DNA of 64,000 nucleotides, taken from positions 4,278,001-4,342,000 of the forward strand of contig NZ_CP061725.1 in NCBI RefSeq assembly GCF_014764405.1, read 5' to 3'. Each line of letters starts with the position of its first letter. The first letter of the stretch is position 1. This document shows positions 35,377 through 43,538 of the stretch, piece by piece. The stretch comes from Micromonospora craniellae (GTDB taxonomy: Bacteria > Actinomycetota > Actinomycetes > Mycobacteriales > Micromonosporaceae). A program made the position numbers and the translations under genes. Under the pieces are notes generated by a model. That model ran no database searches. It saw only the letters and a program-made list of their open reading frames with translations, and was not told where the DNA came from.

Positions 35377-36282
35377 GTGGAACAGGTGCGGCGGGTCGGG
35401 GCGTACGGGGTGCTGCGGGACGCCGAGCGCCGGGCGCTGCTGGTGCGGGGCTCGGCGGAGGCGGACTTCCCCGTGGTGTGGTCGCTGCCCGGCGGCGGCC
35501 TGGAGCACGCCGAGCATCCCGTCGACGCGGTGGTCCGCGAGGTCGCCGAGGAGACCGGCCTGGCCGTCGAGGTGACCGGGCTGCGGGCGGTCGTCGCGGA
35601 CGTGACGCCGTACCCGGATCTCGGGGTGGCCCTGCACACCGACCGGGTGCTGTTCGACGTGACCCCGTTGGGTGGGCTGCTGCGGGCCGAGCCCGCCGGC
35701 ACCACCAACCTGGCCGGCTGGTTCACCTCGGCCGAGGCGTCCGCGCTGCCGCTGTTGCCCTTCACCGCCGAGGCGCTCGGCCTGCCGGTCGTCCCGCTGC
35801 CGCCGGAGGCGCTGCGCCGTACGGCGCCCTTCCCGCCTTCCGACGCCCGTCGACGGCAGCGTTTCGGGGCGTACGGCGTGGTCACCGATCCGGCGGGTCG
35901 GGTGCTGCTGTCGTTGATCGCGGACGGCTATCCGGGAGCCGGTCGCTGGCACCTGCCCGGCGGCGGTACGGATCATGGCGAACAGCCGGTCACCGCGCTG
36001 CTACGGGAACTGGTCGAGGAGTCCGGCCAACTGGGTCGGGTGACCGAGTTGATCGTGGTGGACAATCTGCACAATCCGGCCGCGCTGGGTCCGGAGGGCT
36101 ATCCGCTCGACTGGCACGGGGTCCGGGTCGTCTACCGGGTCCTGGTCGATCTTCCGACCGTACCCAAGGTGACCGAACTGGCCGGTGGCTCGACCGCTGA
36201 CTCTGCCTGGTTCACCATTTCTGAGCTGCAAGAACTCCCATTGACGGAGATCGCCTCGGAGGCGCTCGCCGCACTCGCGTGA
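35377..36282 (+). CDS. Double-Nudix hydrolase, paralogue 2
   Basis: A 301-residue paralogue of the preceding gene, 93 bp downstream. Box 1 is GGGLEHAEHPVDAVVREVAE followed by ETG; box 2 is GGGTDHGEQPVTALLRELVE followed by ESG; both keep the RExxEExG core. It shares LGPEGYP[I/L]DWHGVR with its neighbour, so the pair arose by tandem duplication of an already doubled gene. It starts at GTG 35377. The gap before it carries TTCATGATCGATCC, a half-arm of the repeat family at 29061. Confidence 0.88.
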   Translation: MEQVRRVGAYGVLRDAERRALLVRGSAEADFPVVWSLPGGGLEHAEHPVDAVVREVAEETGLAVEVTGLRAVVADVTPYPDLGVALHTDRVLFDVTPLGGLLRAEPAGTTNLAGWFTSAEASALPLLPFTAEALGLPVVPLPPEALRRTAPFPPSDARRRQRFGAYGVVTDPAGRVLLSLIADGYPGAGRWHLPGGGTDHGEQPVTALLRELVEESGQLGRVTELIVVDNLHNPAALGPEGYPLDWHGVRVVYRVLVDLPTVPKVTELAGGSTADSAWFTISELQELPLTEIASEALAALA

Positions 36283-36571
36283 CGCTCGTCGCGGTGCCGT
36301 CCGGGCCTGCGCTCACCGGGCCGGTCATGACGGCCTCCGGTACAGTCGGGGTAGGGCTGACGACAAAATCGGGCAGGAAGTCCGGGATGGGAATAAGACG
36401 GCGGTTTGCGCGGTTCGGGCAGATATAAGTACCGACGGTAGCTATCGCCAATCCCCATCCCCCTATGCAATGGTGTACTCCGCAAAACGGCTGCCGGGTC
36501 GAAGAGACCCGGCACGAGAGAGCCGGACGCCGGCCCCTGGTGGCGGCCAGCGATCCGGTGATGGAGGAAGC

Positions 36572-37564
36572 GTGCCGAGAGCCCCATGGCGCCGGCGTCG
36601 TACCACTGACAGCCCGCGTCCCGCCGGGCGCAACTGGACGGGCCCGCTGCGCCGCAGCGGCAGTCTCGCCCGCCAGGTCCTGTTGGTCCGCGTCGGTCGT
36701 CGAGGTGTGGAGGTGGGCGGCACGGCGGACGTGCTGCCCGAGCCGAGGTACCAGGACCGCCCGCGTCGCCGGTACGGCCTGCAGCGGTTTCACCGCACAC
36801 GGATCGAGACGATCGCCCCGGTCAGCCCCACCGTCGTGCCGGCTCCGATGGTGGACGAGCCCGCGGCGACACCGATCCCGCTGCTCCCCGGCGAGCAGAC
36901 GATGGGCCGGCGGGTGAAGTTCGCCCTGGTCAACGCCTGCACCCTGGCCAGCCTGCTGCTGGGTATCACCGCGATCTTCGTCGCCATGCGTGGCGACGTA
37001 CAACTGGCCGCCCTGCTCCTCATCGCGTGCGTCGCCTTCGACGGCCTCGACGGCGCGCTGGCCCGCAAGCTCGGGGTCTCCAGCCACTTCGGCGCGCAGA
37101 TGGACTCGCTGGCCGACATGTGCTCGTTCGGTCTCGCCGCGCCGGTGGTGGTCTACGCCTCGCTCGCCGGTGAGGTGCCGACGGCCGCCGCCGGGGTGGC
37201 CGCCGCACTGGTGGCCGCCTGCGCCGCGATCCGGCTGGCCCGGTTCAACGTCTCGCCCAAGGACGGCCGGTTCTTCTGCGGCGTGCCGACCACCATGGCG
37301 GCGGCCGTGCTCGCCCTGATGGTCGTGATCGGCCTGCCGGTGCCCGGTGTGGTGCAGGTCGCCGGAGTCGCGCTGCTCGCCTTCACCATGGTCAGCAGCT
37401 TCCCGTACGCGAAGCTCGCGCGGCTGGTCAAGCTGCCGCCGTGGGTCTGGGTCGCCCCGGTGCTCGGCGCGTTGATCGACATCCGGGTCACCTTCGGTCT
37501 GATCGTGGTGGGCTACCTGGTCAGTGGGCCGGTGCTCTGGCTTCGGCAGCGCCGCACCATCTGA
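36572..37564 (+). CDS. pssA: CDP-diacylglycerol-serine O-phosphatidyltransferase
   Basis: A 330-residue integral membrane enzyme making phosphatidylserine. The CDP-alcohol phosphotransferase motif is DGLDGALARKLGVSSHFGAQ with MDSLADMC (D-G-x2-A-R-x8-G-x3-D-x3-D). About six transmembrane helices span residues 115-320. GTG 36572 is chosen because GGAGGAAG lies just upstream. The first 110 residues are Arg-rich and probably cytosolic, unusual for the family; translation from ATG 36902 (MGRRVKFALVNAC) would give just the core. It is convergent with psd, which uses its product. Confidence 0.9.
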   Translation: MPRAPWRRRRTTDSPRPAGRNWTGPLRRSGSLARQVLLVRVGRRGVEVGGTADVLPEPRYQDRPRRRYGLQRFHRTRIETIAPVSPTVVPAPMVDEPAATPIPLLPGEQTMGRRVKFALVNACTLASLLLGITAIFVAMRGDVQLAALLLIACVAFDGLDGALARKLGVSSHFGAQMDSLADMCSFGLAAPVVVYASLAGEVPTAAAGVAAALVAACAAIRLARFNVSPKDGRFFCGVPTTMAAAVLALMVVIGLPVPGVVQVAGVALLAFTMVSSFPYAKLARLVKLPPWVWVAPVLGALIDIRVTFGLIVVGYLVSGPVLWLRQRRTI

Positions 37565-37579
37565 CCTGCCCGACATCGC

Positions 37580-37620
37580 AGAAAGGGGCGCCGCGGTTCT
37601 CGACCGCGGCGCCCCTTTCT
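37580..37620. terminator. Bidirectional terminator between pssA and psd
   Basis: A perfect 18-bp stem (AGAAAGGGGCGCCGCGGT) with a 5-nt loop. It ends in CTTTCT on both strands and serves the convergent pssA and psd genes. Confidence 0.9.
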
Positions 37621-37628
37621 CTCGCCGG

Positions 37629-38876
37629 TCAGCGCCAGCGGGCGATGACGCTGGACCCGCCGACGACCTTGTCGCCCGGCCCGACCAGCGGCTCGGCGGC
37701 CTCGGCCGGCAGGTAGACGTCGGTACGCGAACCGAACCGGATCAGGCCGAACCGCTCGCCCCGGGCCAGCAGCGCGCCGATCGGGGCCCGCTGCACGATC
37801 CGTCGCGCGATCAGGCCGGTCCGCTGGGCCACCACGACGGTGCCGTGCGCGGTGTCCAACACCGTGTACGCGGCCACGTTGTGCTCCGCGTCCGGCTTCA
37901 TCGCGTTGACGAACCCGCCGTCGGCGACGAAGTAGTCCACCACCTTGCCCGCCACCGGGGCGCGGTTGACGTGCACGTCGAGCACCGAGAGGAAGACCGC
38001 GACCCGCAGGAACTCGCCGTCGCCGAAGCGCTCGTCGTGCAGGCGCTGCACCGACAGCACCTCGCCGTCGGCGGCGGCCACCACGGCCGACGGGTCCTCC
38101 GGCACGTCCCGCTCCGGGTCACGGAAGAAGGCGGCCACGGGTGCGGCGGCCAGCGCGGGCAGCAGCCAGAGCTTCGACTTCGGCCGGGCCAGCCGGGTCA
38201 GCGCGGCCAGCCCGAGGGCGATGCCGGCGGCGGCCACACCGTTGGAGTCGATGTGCATGTCGCGGGTCAGCGGCACGCTCGACGGGCGGTAGGCGGGGGC
38301 GAGGCGCTCCGCCGACGCGGCGTCGGCCGGCGTGAAGCGGAGCCGGTAGACGCGCACCGGCGGCGAGTTGCGCAGCACCAGGTCGGCACCGACGCCGTGC
38401 AGCGCGCCCTGCCGCTCCAACTCGGCGGCCGCGCCGGCGGTCCGGCCCACCGCGGTGGCCACGGTGAGCACCCCGCCGTCGGCCAGGTACTTGGTCAGCT
38501 CCTCGACGGCGCTCCGGGTCTCGTCCGCGGTGCCGACGAACGGCTCACCGGCGACCACCACGGTGGCGGGCTCGGCCTCGGTGAGGCTGTCCACCACCCG
38601 GACCCGGTCGGCGACCCAGCATCCCTGGGCGGTGACGTGTTCCCGCAGCGCCGTCGCGCTGACCTGTTCGGTGGGCACCAGGGTGAGGGTGTCGCCGGGC
38701 AGCAGCGCGTCGATCGCCGCGGCCAGCACAGCGGACTCCGGGGCCGCGCCCACCAGCAGGGCGGCCTTCGGGTCGTTGATCCGAGCGAACTCGGCGACGA
38801 GGGTACGGGCGGCACGCTCGCCGAGGCGGACCGGACCGGACCGGCCGGGAACACGCACGGCGGGGGACTGGGTCAT
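37629..38876 (-). CDS. psd: Phosphatidylserine decarboxylase with N-terminal methyltransferase-like domain
   Basis: A 415-residue fusion. The N-terminal 190 residues look like a Rossmann-type methyltransferase-like domain (KAALLVGAAPESAVLAAAI, LADGGVLTVATAVG) with no clear catalytic motif. The C-terminal 210 residues are a short-type Psd: FFRDPERDVPE, the His region FLSVLDVHVNRAPVAG, RFGLIRFGSRTDVYLP and the self-cleavage site GGSSVIA, where Ser becomes the pyruvoyl group. It makes phosphatidylethanolamine at the membrane from the pssA product. Confidence 0.9.
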   Translation of the reverse strand: MTQSPAVRVPGRSGPVRLGERAARTLVAEFARINDPKAALLVGAAPESAVLAAAIDALLPGDTLTLVPTEQVSATALREHVTAQGCWVADRVRVVDSLTEAEPATVVVAGEPFVGTADETRSAVEELTKYLADGGVLTVATAVGRTAGAAAELERQGALHGVGADLVLRNSPPVRVYRLRFTPADAASAERLAPAYRPSSVPLTRDMHIDSNGVAAAGIALGLAALTRLARPKSKLWLLPALAAAPVAAFFRDPERDVPEDPSAVVAAADGEVLSVQRLHDERFGDGEFLRVAVFLSVLDVHVNRAPVAGKVVDYFVADGGFVNAMKPDAEHNVAAYTVLDTAHGTVVVAQRTGLIARRIVQRAPIGALLARGERFGLIRFGSRTDVYLPAEAAEPLVGPGDKVVGGSSVIARWR

Positions 38877-39060
38877 GTCGAACAGGCTCCTGACGAGGTA
38901 GAGGCGACTGTCGCGAGATCACCGCCAGCGGCGGGACGGACCCGCAACGGACGGCCCGCGCGAGCCGGCGGCCAGCGCAGGACGCCCTGCGGCGTGGACC
39001 GGCCGGCGATGGCGGGAGCACACCGGCCAGCATAGGCGGCTGACGACAAGCACCGCATGG

Positions 39061-39348
39061 TCAGGCGGCGGGTGCCGTGGGAGTGTCCGGGTCGGTGGTC
39101 GACGGCCCGTCCGGGGCGGGCGGGGCGGCCTCGGTGGCCCCGGTCGCCGCCGACGTGTCGCTGTGTCGGCTGGACCGCAGCGCACCGACCAGGCCGAGCA
39201 CCCCGACCAGGATCAGCCCGCCCGCCAGGAACCAGCCCACCGGAGGCAGGACCAGGCCGAGCACCTGGGCCAGCAGCCACCAGGCGGCGAGCGACAGGAA
39301 GAGCAGCCCGAAGGCGAACGACACCAGGTCCGTGCGATGCACCCTCAC
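39061..39348 (-). CDS. Small two-helix membrane protein
   Basis: A 95-residue protein whose GTG start (39348) overlaps the stop of the PspC/LiaF-like gene (GTGA). Two hydrophobic helices (FAFGLLFLSLAAWWLLAQVL and GWFLAGGLILVGVLGLVGAL) precede an acidic Thr/Pro-rich tail. It resembles the small membrane partners of LiaF-like genes. The function is inferred only from coupling. Confidence 0.75.
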   Translation of the reverse strand: MRVHRTDLVSFAFGLLFLSLAAWWLLAQVLGLVLPPVGWFLAGGLILVGVLGLVGALRSSRHSDTSAATGATEAAPPAPDGPSTTDPDTPTAPAA

Positions 39349-41042
39349 CGGGTCACCTCCATGTGTCCGGCATTGACGTGCAGGTTGAGGCGGAGCTTCC
39401 CGCCACCGGCACCGTCCGCGCCGAGGTCGACGATCTCCGTGAGCCGGTTGTCCAGACCGCCGGCACGTTGACCGAAGACCTTGGCGTCACCGGCGGTGAC
39501 CTGAGCGTTGGCCGTCACGTCCACGTTCGGGGGGAGGACCACGGTGGCCTCGCCGAAGTTGATGACCACGGTGATCTCGGTGTCCTTCTGGTCGAAGTCG
39601 ACCGCGCGCAGGTCCAGCACCGCGTCGGCGAAGCTCTGCTCGTACCGCACCGCGAGGTCGCGGTGGTCGGCGGGCGCCCAGGTCACGGTGCCGTCCACTC
39701 CACGGACCCGGTCGTACGACTCGGCGACCGTGGCCACCGCCAGCGCGGCGGAGGCGACCAGGCCGAGGGCGATGAGCCAGCGGGCCCGGCCGAACCAGGT
39801 GCCCACGAGCAGGCCGAGGGCGATCACGGCGAGGACCGCCGCGAAGTACGCCGAGGCGCCGACGCTGAAGACGTCGAGCAGGTCGAGGACGCCCACCACA
39901 CCCAGCGCAACGAAGATCAACGAGAAGGTCACCGCACCGAGAGCGGAACGTTCACGCGGCTTCTTCGGCGGCTTGGGCATGGGTGGCGGCGGTGCCACCG
40001 GGCTCTGCCCGGCGTACGGGCCGTGCGGGGCGAACGGGGCACGGTAGGCCGGCGACTGCGGTGGGGCGGTCGGCGAAACCAGAGGTGACGTCGGAGCGCC
40101 CATGGACGGCCACGGCGGTGTCGGCGGCAGGTGCCGGGTCGGCTGCGCGGTCTGCCCGGCCGGAGCGGGTGCCGCCCAAGGGGCCGGGGCGGGCGCGTGG
40201 AAGGCGGCCGGCGCGGCGAACGCCGGGGCGGTACGGCCGAATCCGCCGGACGGCGGCGGATAACCGGCGGGGCCGGGGTAGCCCACCGGCGGCACCGGGC
40301 CGGGCGGTCTGGCAGGCCCCGCCGGTGCTCCGGCCGAACCGCCCGCCGGCTGCGGGCCACGCTGCTGGTGACGGTTGAGCAGCAACGCCCCGCCGACCAG
40401 GATCGCCGCGCCGAGCAACACCGCGCGGAAGGCGTCGGTGACGATGAAGCCGAAGCTGATCGCGACCAGGATGCTGAGCACGATCACGGTCACCGGGGAC
40501 ATACTGGACCGGCCCCGACCCAGCATGGATTCGACCGGCGAGGCGGTGTCACCCTCGCCCGGAATGATCAACCAGGCGGCGACGTAGAGCAGGATGCCGA
40601 TGCCGCCGAAGAAGCCGAGCACCGCGAGCAGCACCCGCCACAACACGGGGTCGGTGTTGGTGGCGCGACCCACTGCGGCGCATACGCCGGCCAGGTAGCG
40701 GCCGTCGCGGGGACGGACCAACCCGTACCGCGAGGTGAATCCGGCACCGCCGAAGTGCGGCCAGGTGCCGTCCGGCGGCGGGGGTGGCGGTGCGGCACCG
40801 GTCCCGCCGGGCGGCGGGGCCGCCGACGGGCCACCGGAGTACGCCGACCCGCCCGACCCCCCCGGCCCGGCGGGTGGTGGCGTGCCGACCGGCGGAGCCG
40901 TCGCGTCCCAGGCCGTCGCCCCCGTCGCTGGTGGTGGTGTGCCGGGAGCGTCCTGGACGGCGTCCGGTGCTTCGGACGCACCCTGCCCCGGCGTCTTCTC
41001 CGTGGGCCCGGGCCGGTGCGGCTGAGCAGCGTCGTCGGTCAT
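39345..41042 (-). CDS. PspC-domain / LiaF-like multi-pass membrane protein
   Basis: A 565-residue protein from ATG 41042. A long Pro/Gly-rich cytosolic N terminus (about 1-110) leads to a PspC domain (VRPRDGRYLAGVCAAVGRAT, WRVLLAVLGFFGGIGILLYV). Further helices and a Pro-rich loop (about 240-365) follow, then three more helices. It ends in an extracytoplasmic LiaF-like beta domain (VVINFGEATVVLPPNVDVTA, AGDAKVFGQRAGG). It is divergent from a PspC-containing histidine kinase. By analogy with LiaFSR it may inhibit that kinase until the envelope is stressed. Confidence 0.85.
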   Translation of the reverse strand: MTDDAAQPHRPGPTEKTPGQGASEAPDAVQDAPGTPPPATGATAWDATAPPVGTPPPAGPGGSGGSAYSGGPSAAPPPGGTGAAPPPPPPDGTWPHFGGAGFTSRYGLVRPRDGRYLAGVCAAVGRATNTDPVLWRVLLAVLGFFGGIGILLYVAAWLIIPGEGDTASPVESMLGRGRSSMSPVTVIVLSILVAISFGFIVTDAFRAVLLGAAILVGGALLLNRHQQRGPQPAGGSAGAPAGPARPPGPVPPVGYPGPAGYPPPSGGFGRTAPAFAAPAAFHAPAPAPWAAPAPAGQTAQPTRHLPPTPPWPSMGAPTSPLVSPTAPPQSPAYRAPFAPHGPYAGQSPVAPPPPMPKPPKKPRERSALGAVTFSLIFVALGVVGVLDLLDVFSVGASAYFAAVLAVIALGLLVGTWFGRARWLIALGLVASAALAVATVAESYDRVRGVDGTVTWAPADHRDLAVRYEQSFADAVLDLRAVDFDQKDTEITVVINFGEATVVLPPNVDVTANAQVTAGDAKVFGQRAGGLDNRLTEIVDLGADGAGGGKLRLNLHVNAGHMEVTR

Positions 41043-41228
41043 GTCTCGATACTGCTGCGCCACGGGCCCGAGCGACCTCCGGAGACGACCCTGACGCCAC
41101 CCTGAGATCGGCGGATAGGCAATGTCCGGGGCGTCCCCGTGGTCGGCCGACCACCGCGCGTGTGACGATCGACCCAGCGCCATCGAACCGTCTCCTCGAC
41201 GGAGCGACCCGTCCTGACCAGGGAGTAC

Positions 41229-42482
41229 GTGATCAGCACCGTCAGTGGACCGCCACGCCTCTACCGCGCCCCGGAGCACCGGATGGCCGCCGGGGTGGCC
41301 GCCGGAATCGCCGAGCACCTCGGCGTTCCGGTGCTCCGGGTCCGGGTCGCCTTCATGGTGCTGCTCGGGCTGAGCGGGCTCGGCCTGCTGCTCTACGCGG
41401 CCTTCTGGGCCGTCGTGCCGGTGCGTCCGGGAGACACCGCCGTACCGCCCCGGCGGGAGTTCGGTCAGTTGCTGCCGTTCGTGGCGATCGGGCTGTGTGT
41501 CCTGCTGGTGCAGATGATGGTCTTCGACTCGGTGGGTGCCGCGGGCACCGCCGGCTGGCTGGTCGCGATCATCGCGGTCGGGGCCGGCGTGATCTGGCAT
41601 CAGTCCACCCCCGAACGGCGACGGCAGTGGGGCGAGTCGCTGCCGGTGCCGTGGCTCGGCGCGGTGGTGGAGGAGAGCGACCGGCGGGCCTTCGTGCTCC
41701 GTTTCGTCGGCGGCGGGGTGCTGGTCGCGGTCGGCATCATCGGCGTCGCCGCCGTCTATTCCCCGGCGCAGAACCTCGACGCCGTGGTCAACGGCGTGAT
41801 CTTCGCGCTGGTCGGCCTGGCCGGTGTCGGGGTGGTGGCGGCGCCGGTGCTCTGGCGGACGTGGAACCAGCTCCGCTCGGAGCGCGAGGGCCGCATCCGG
41901 GAACAGGAGCGGGCCGAACTGGCGGCCATGGTGCACGACCAGGTGCTGCACACCCTCGCGCTGATCCAGCGCAACGCCAGTGACGTGAAGTCCGTCCAGC
42001 GGCTGGCCCGGGGCCAGGAGCGCTCGCTGCGCAACTGGCTCTACAAGCCCACGGCGTCGCCCACCGAACGGTTCGCCGCCGCCCTGGAGCAGGCCGCGGC
42101 CGAGGTCGAGGACACCTTCGCGATCACCGTGGAGACCGTGGTGGTCGGTGACCGGGACACCGACGAACGGGTCGGCGCGATCGTCGCCGCAGCCCGGGAG
42201 GCGCTGGTGAACGCCGCCCGGCACGCCGGGGTGCAGACCGTCTCGCTGTACGCCGAGGTCGAACCCGACCAGGTCAGCGTCTTCGTACGGGACCGGGGGG
42301 CGGGCTTCGATCCGGATACCGTGGAGGATCACCGGCACGGTGTGCGGGGCTCGATCATCGGGCGGATGAAGCGACACGGCGGCCGGGCGGAGATCCGCTC
42401 CGGGCCGGGGGAGGGGACCGAGGTCCGATTGATCCTGCCGATCAGTCGGGACTCGGCCACGGCGGAAAGGGACAGATCATGA
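41229..42482 (+). CDS. Sensor histidine kinase with N-terminal PspC domain
   Basis: A 417-residue kinase from GTG 41229. The PspC domain (about 8-70: LYRAPEHRMAAGVAAGIAEH) and four further helices precede a HisKA_3 dimerisation domain with phospho-acceptor His in ELAAMVHDQVLHTLALIQRN. The ATPase domain shows EALVNAARHAGVQTV (N box), RDRGAGFDPD (D box) and GRAEIRSGPGEGTEVRLI. It overlaps the response regulator by ATGA, so they are a cognate pair. It is divergent from the LiaF-like gene and probably senses envelope stress. Confidence 0.93.
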   Translation: MISTVSGPPRLYRAPEHRMAAGVAAGIAEHLGVPVLRVRVAFMVLLGLSGLGLLLYAAFWAVVPVRPGDTAVPPRREFGQLLPFVAIGLCVLLVQMMVFDSVGAAGTAGWLVAIIAVGAGVIWHQSTPERRRQWGESLPVPWLGAVVEESDRRAFVLRFVGGGVLVAVGIIGVAAVYSPAQNLDAVVNGVIFALVGLAGVGVVAAPVLWRTWNQLRSEREGRIREQERAELAAMVHDQVLHTLALIQRNASDVKSVQRLARGQERSLRNWLYKPTASPTERFAAALEQAAAEVEDTFAITVETVVVGDRDTDERVGAIVAAAREALVNAARHAGVQTVSLYAEVEPDQVSVFVRDRGAGFDPDTVEDHRHGVRGSIIGRMKRHGGRAEIRSGPGEGTEVRLILPISRDSATAERDRS

Positions 42483-43165
42483 CCGAGCAGTCGACGCCAC
42501 CGGCCGAGCCGACGGGAGCCGGACCCGAGCGGCTGCGCGTGTTCCTGGTCGACGACCACGCCATGTTCCGCGCCGGGGTACGCGCCGAACTGGGTGCGCA
42601 CGTCGAGGTGGTGGGCGAGGCGAGCACGGTGTCCGAGGCGGTCAGCCGGATCGCGGCCACCGAACCGGACGTGGTGCTGCTCGACGTACACATGCCCGAC
42701 GGGGGCGGTCGTGCGGTGCTGGAGGCGATGCGGCGCAGCCACCCGCAGGTGCGGTTCCTGGCGCTCAGCGTCTCCGACGCCGCCGAGGACGTGATCGGGC
42801 TGATCCGGGCCGGCGCCCGGGGCTACGTCACCAAGACCATCTCGCCGGACGAGCTGGCCGCGGCGATCCGGCGGGTGGCCGACGGCGACGCCGTGTTCAG
42901 CCCCCGGCTGGCCGGGTTCGTGCTGGACGCCTTCGCGGCCCGCCCCGACGCCCCGGTCACCGATCCCGAGCTGGACCAGCTCACCAACCGCGAGCGCGAG
43001 GTGCTGCGGCTGCTGGCCCGGGGGTACGCGTACAAGGAGATCGCCCGGGAGCTGTACATCTCGATCAAGACGGTCGAGACCCACGTCTCGAACGTGTTGC
43101 GCAAGCTCCAGATGTCCAACCGCTACGAGTTGTCCCGCTGGGCGGCGGACCGCCGGTTGGTGTGA
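42479..43165 (+). CDS. NarL/FixJ-type response regulator
   Basis: A 228-residue regulator. The receiver has acidic pair VFLVDDHAMFRAGV, phospho-acceptor Asp in VVLLDVHMPDGGG, Thr/Ser in FLALSVSDAAEDV and Lys in GYVTKTISPDEL. The C-terminal LuxR helix-turn-helix is LTNREREVLRLLARGYAYKE with TVETHVSNVLRKLQ. It starts by ATGA overlap with the kinase gene, its partner. Targets are unknown; autoregulation of the divergent LiaF-like gene is likely. Confidence 0.94.
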   Translation: MTEQSTPPAEPTGAGPERLRVFLVDDHAMFRAGVRAELGAHVEVVGEASTVSEAVSRIAATEPDVVLLDVHMPDGGGRAVLEAMRRSHPQVRFLALSVSDAAEDVIGLIRAGARGYVTKTISPDELAAAIRRVADGDAVFSPRLAGFVLDAFAARPDAPVTDPELDQLTNREREVLRLLARGYAYKEIARELYISIKTVETHVSNVLRKLQMSNRYELSRWAADRRLV

Positions 43166-43538
43166 GCGAACGGGGCGGGCGCAGGCCCACGGCAGACGAT
43201 CACCCGAGCAACTGGCTCGGTCTCCCGTCTGGAATTGGCATCGTCCTTTCGGTTAGGATTCGGGGCGGCGTGGCGGGGTTCACCTCAGGCTTCCTGGTGG
43301 ATGCTGCAGGATGTCCGGGCCGCGCCGGAAACCGGCGTTTCGGGCGCGAAAAAGCCGTTGACGGGCAGCTCATAGCATGCCTGTCGGGCGGCTCGGAGAG
43401 TGCTCCGGGTCGATGTCGACGCCGTCCCGGGCGGGTATCGGGTTGATAACACGCCTTTCGGCTTGGGCGCATCGGGTGTCACAGTGGCAGGCACCTCACA
43501 ACCCCCTCGTGAGCCGAGCGCCCTGAGGAGGCACTCCC
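43166..43538. other. Gene-less 373-bp leader region of the peptide transporter
   Basis: No convincing coding frame. It contains a small hairpin (CCGAGCAACTGGCTCGG, about 43204-43220), a candidate -10 TAGGAT (43254-43259) without a well-spaced -35, and AT-richer DNA around 43437-43460 (GGGTTGATAACACG). A Shine-Dalgarno GAGGAGG precedes the binding-protein ATG. The promoter of the transporter operon must lie here. Confidence 0.5.

Noticed and set aside
43360..43390. TTGACG near the peptide transporter as a -35 box
   Set aside because: The only TAnnnT-like match downstream (TAGCAT) is 10 bp away, too close for a standard promoter.
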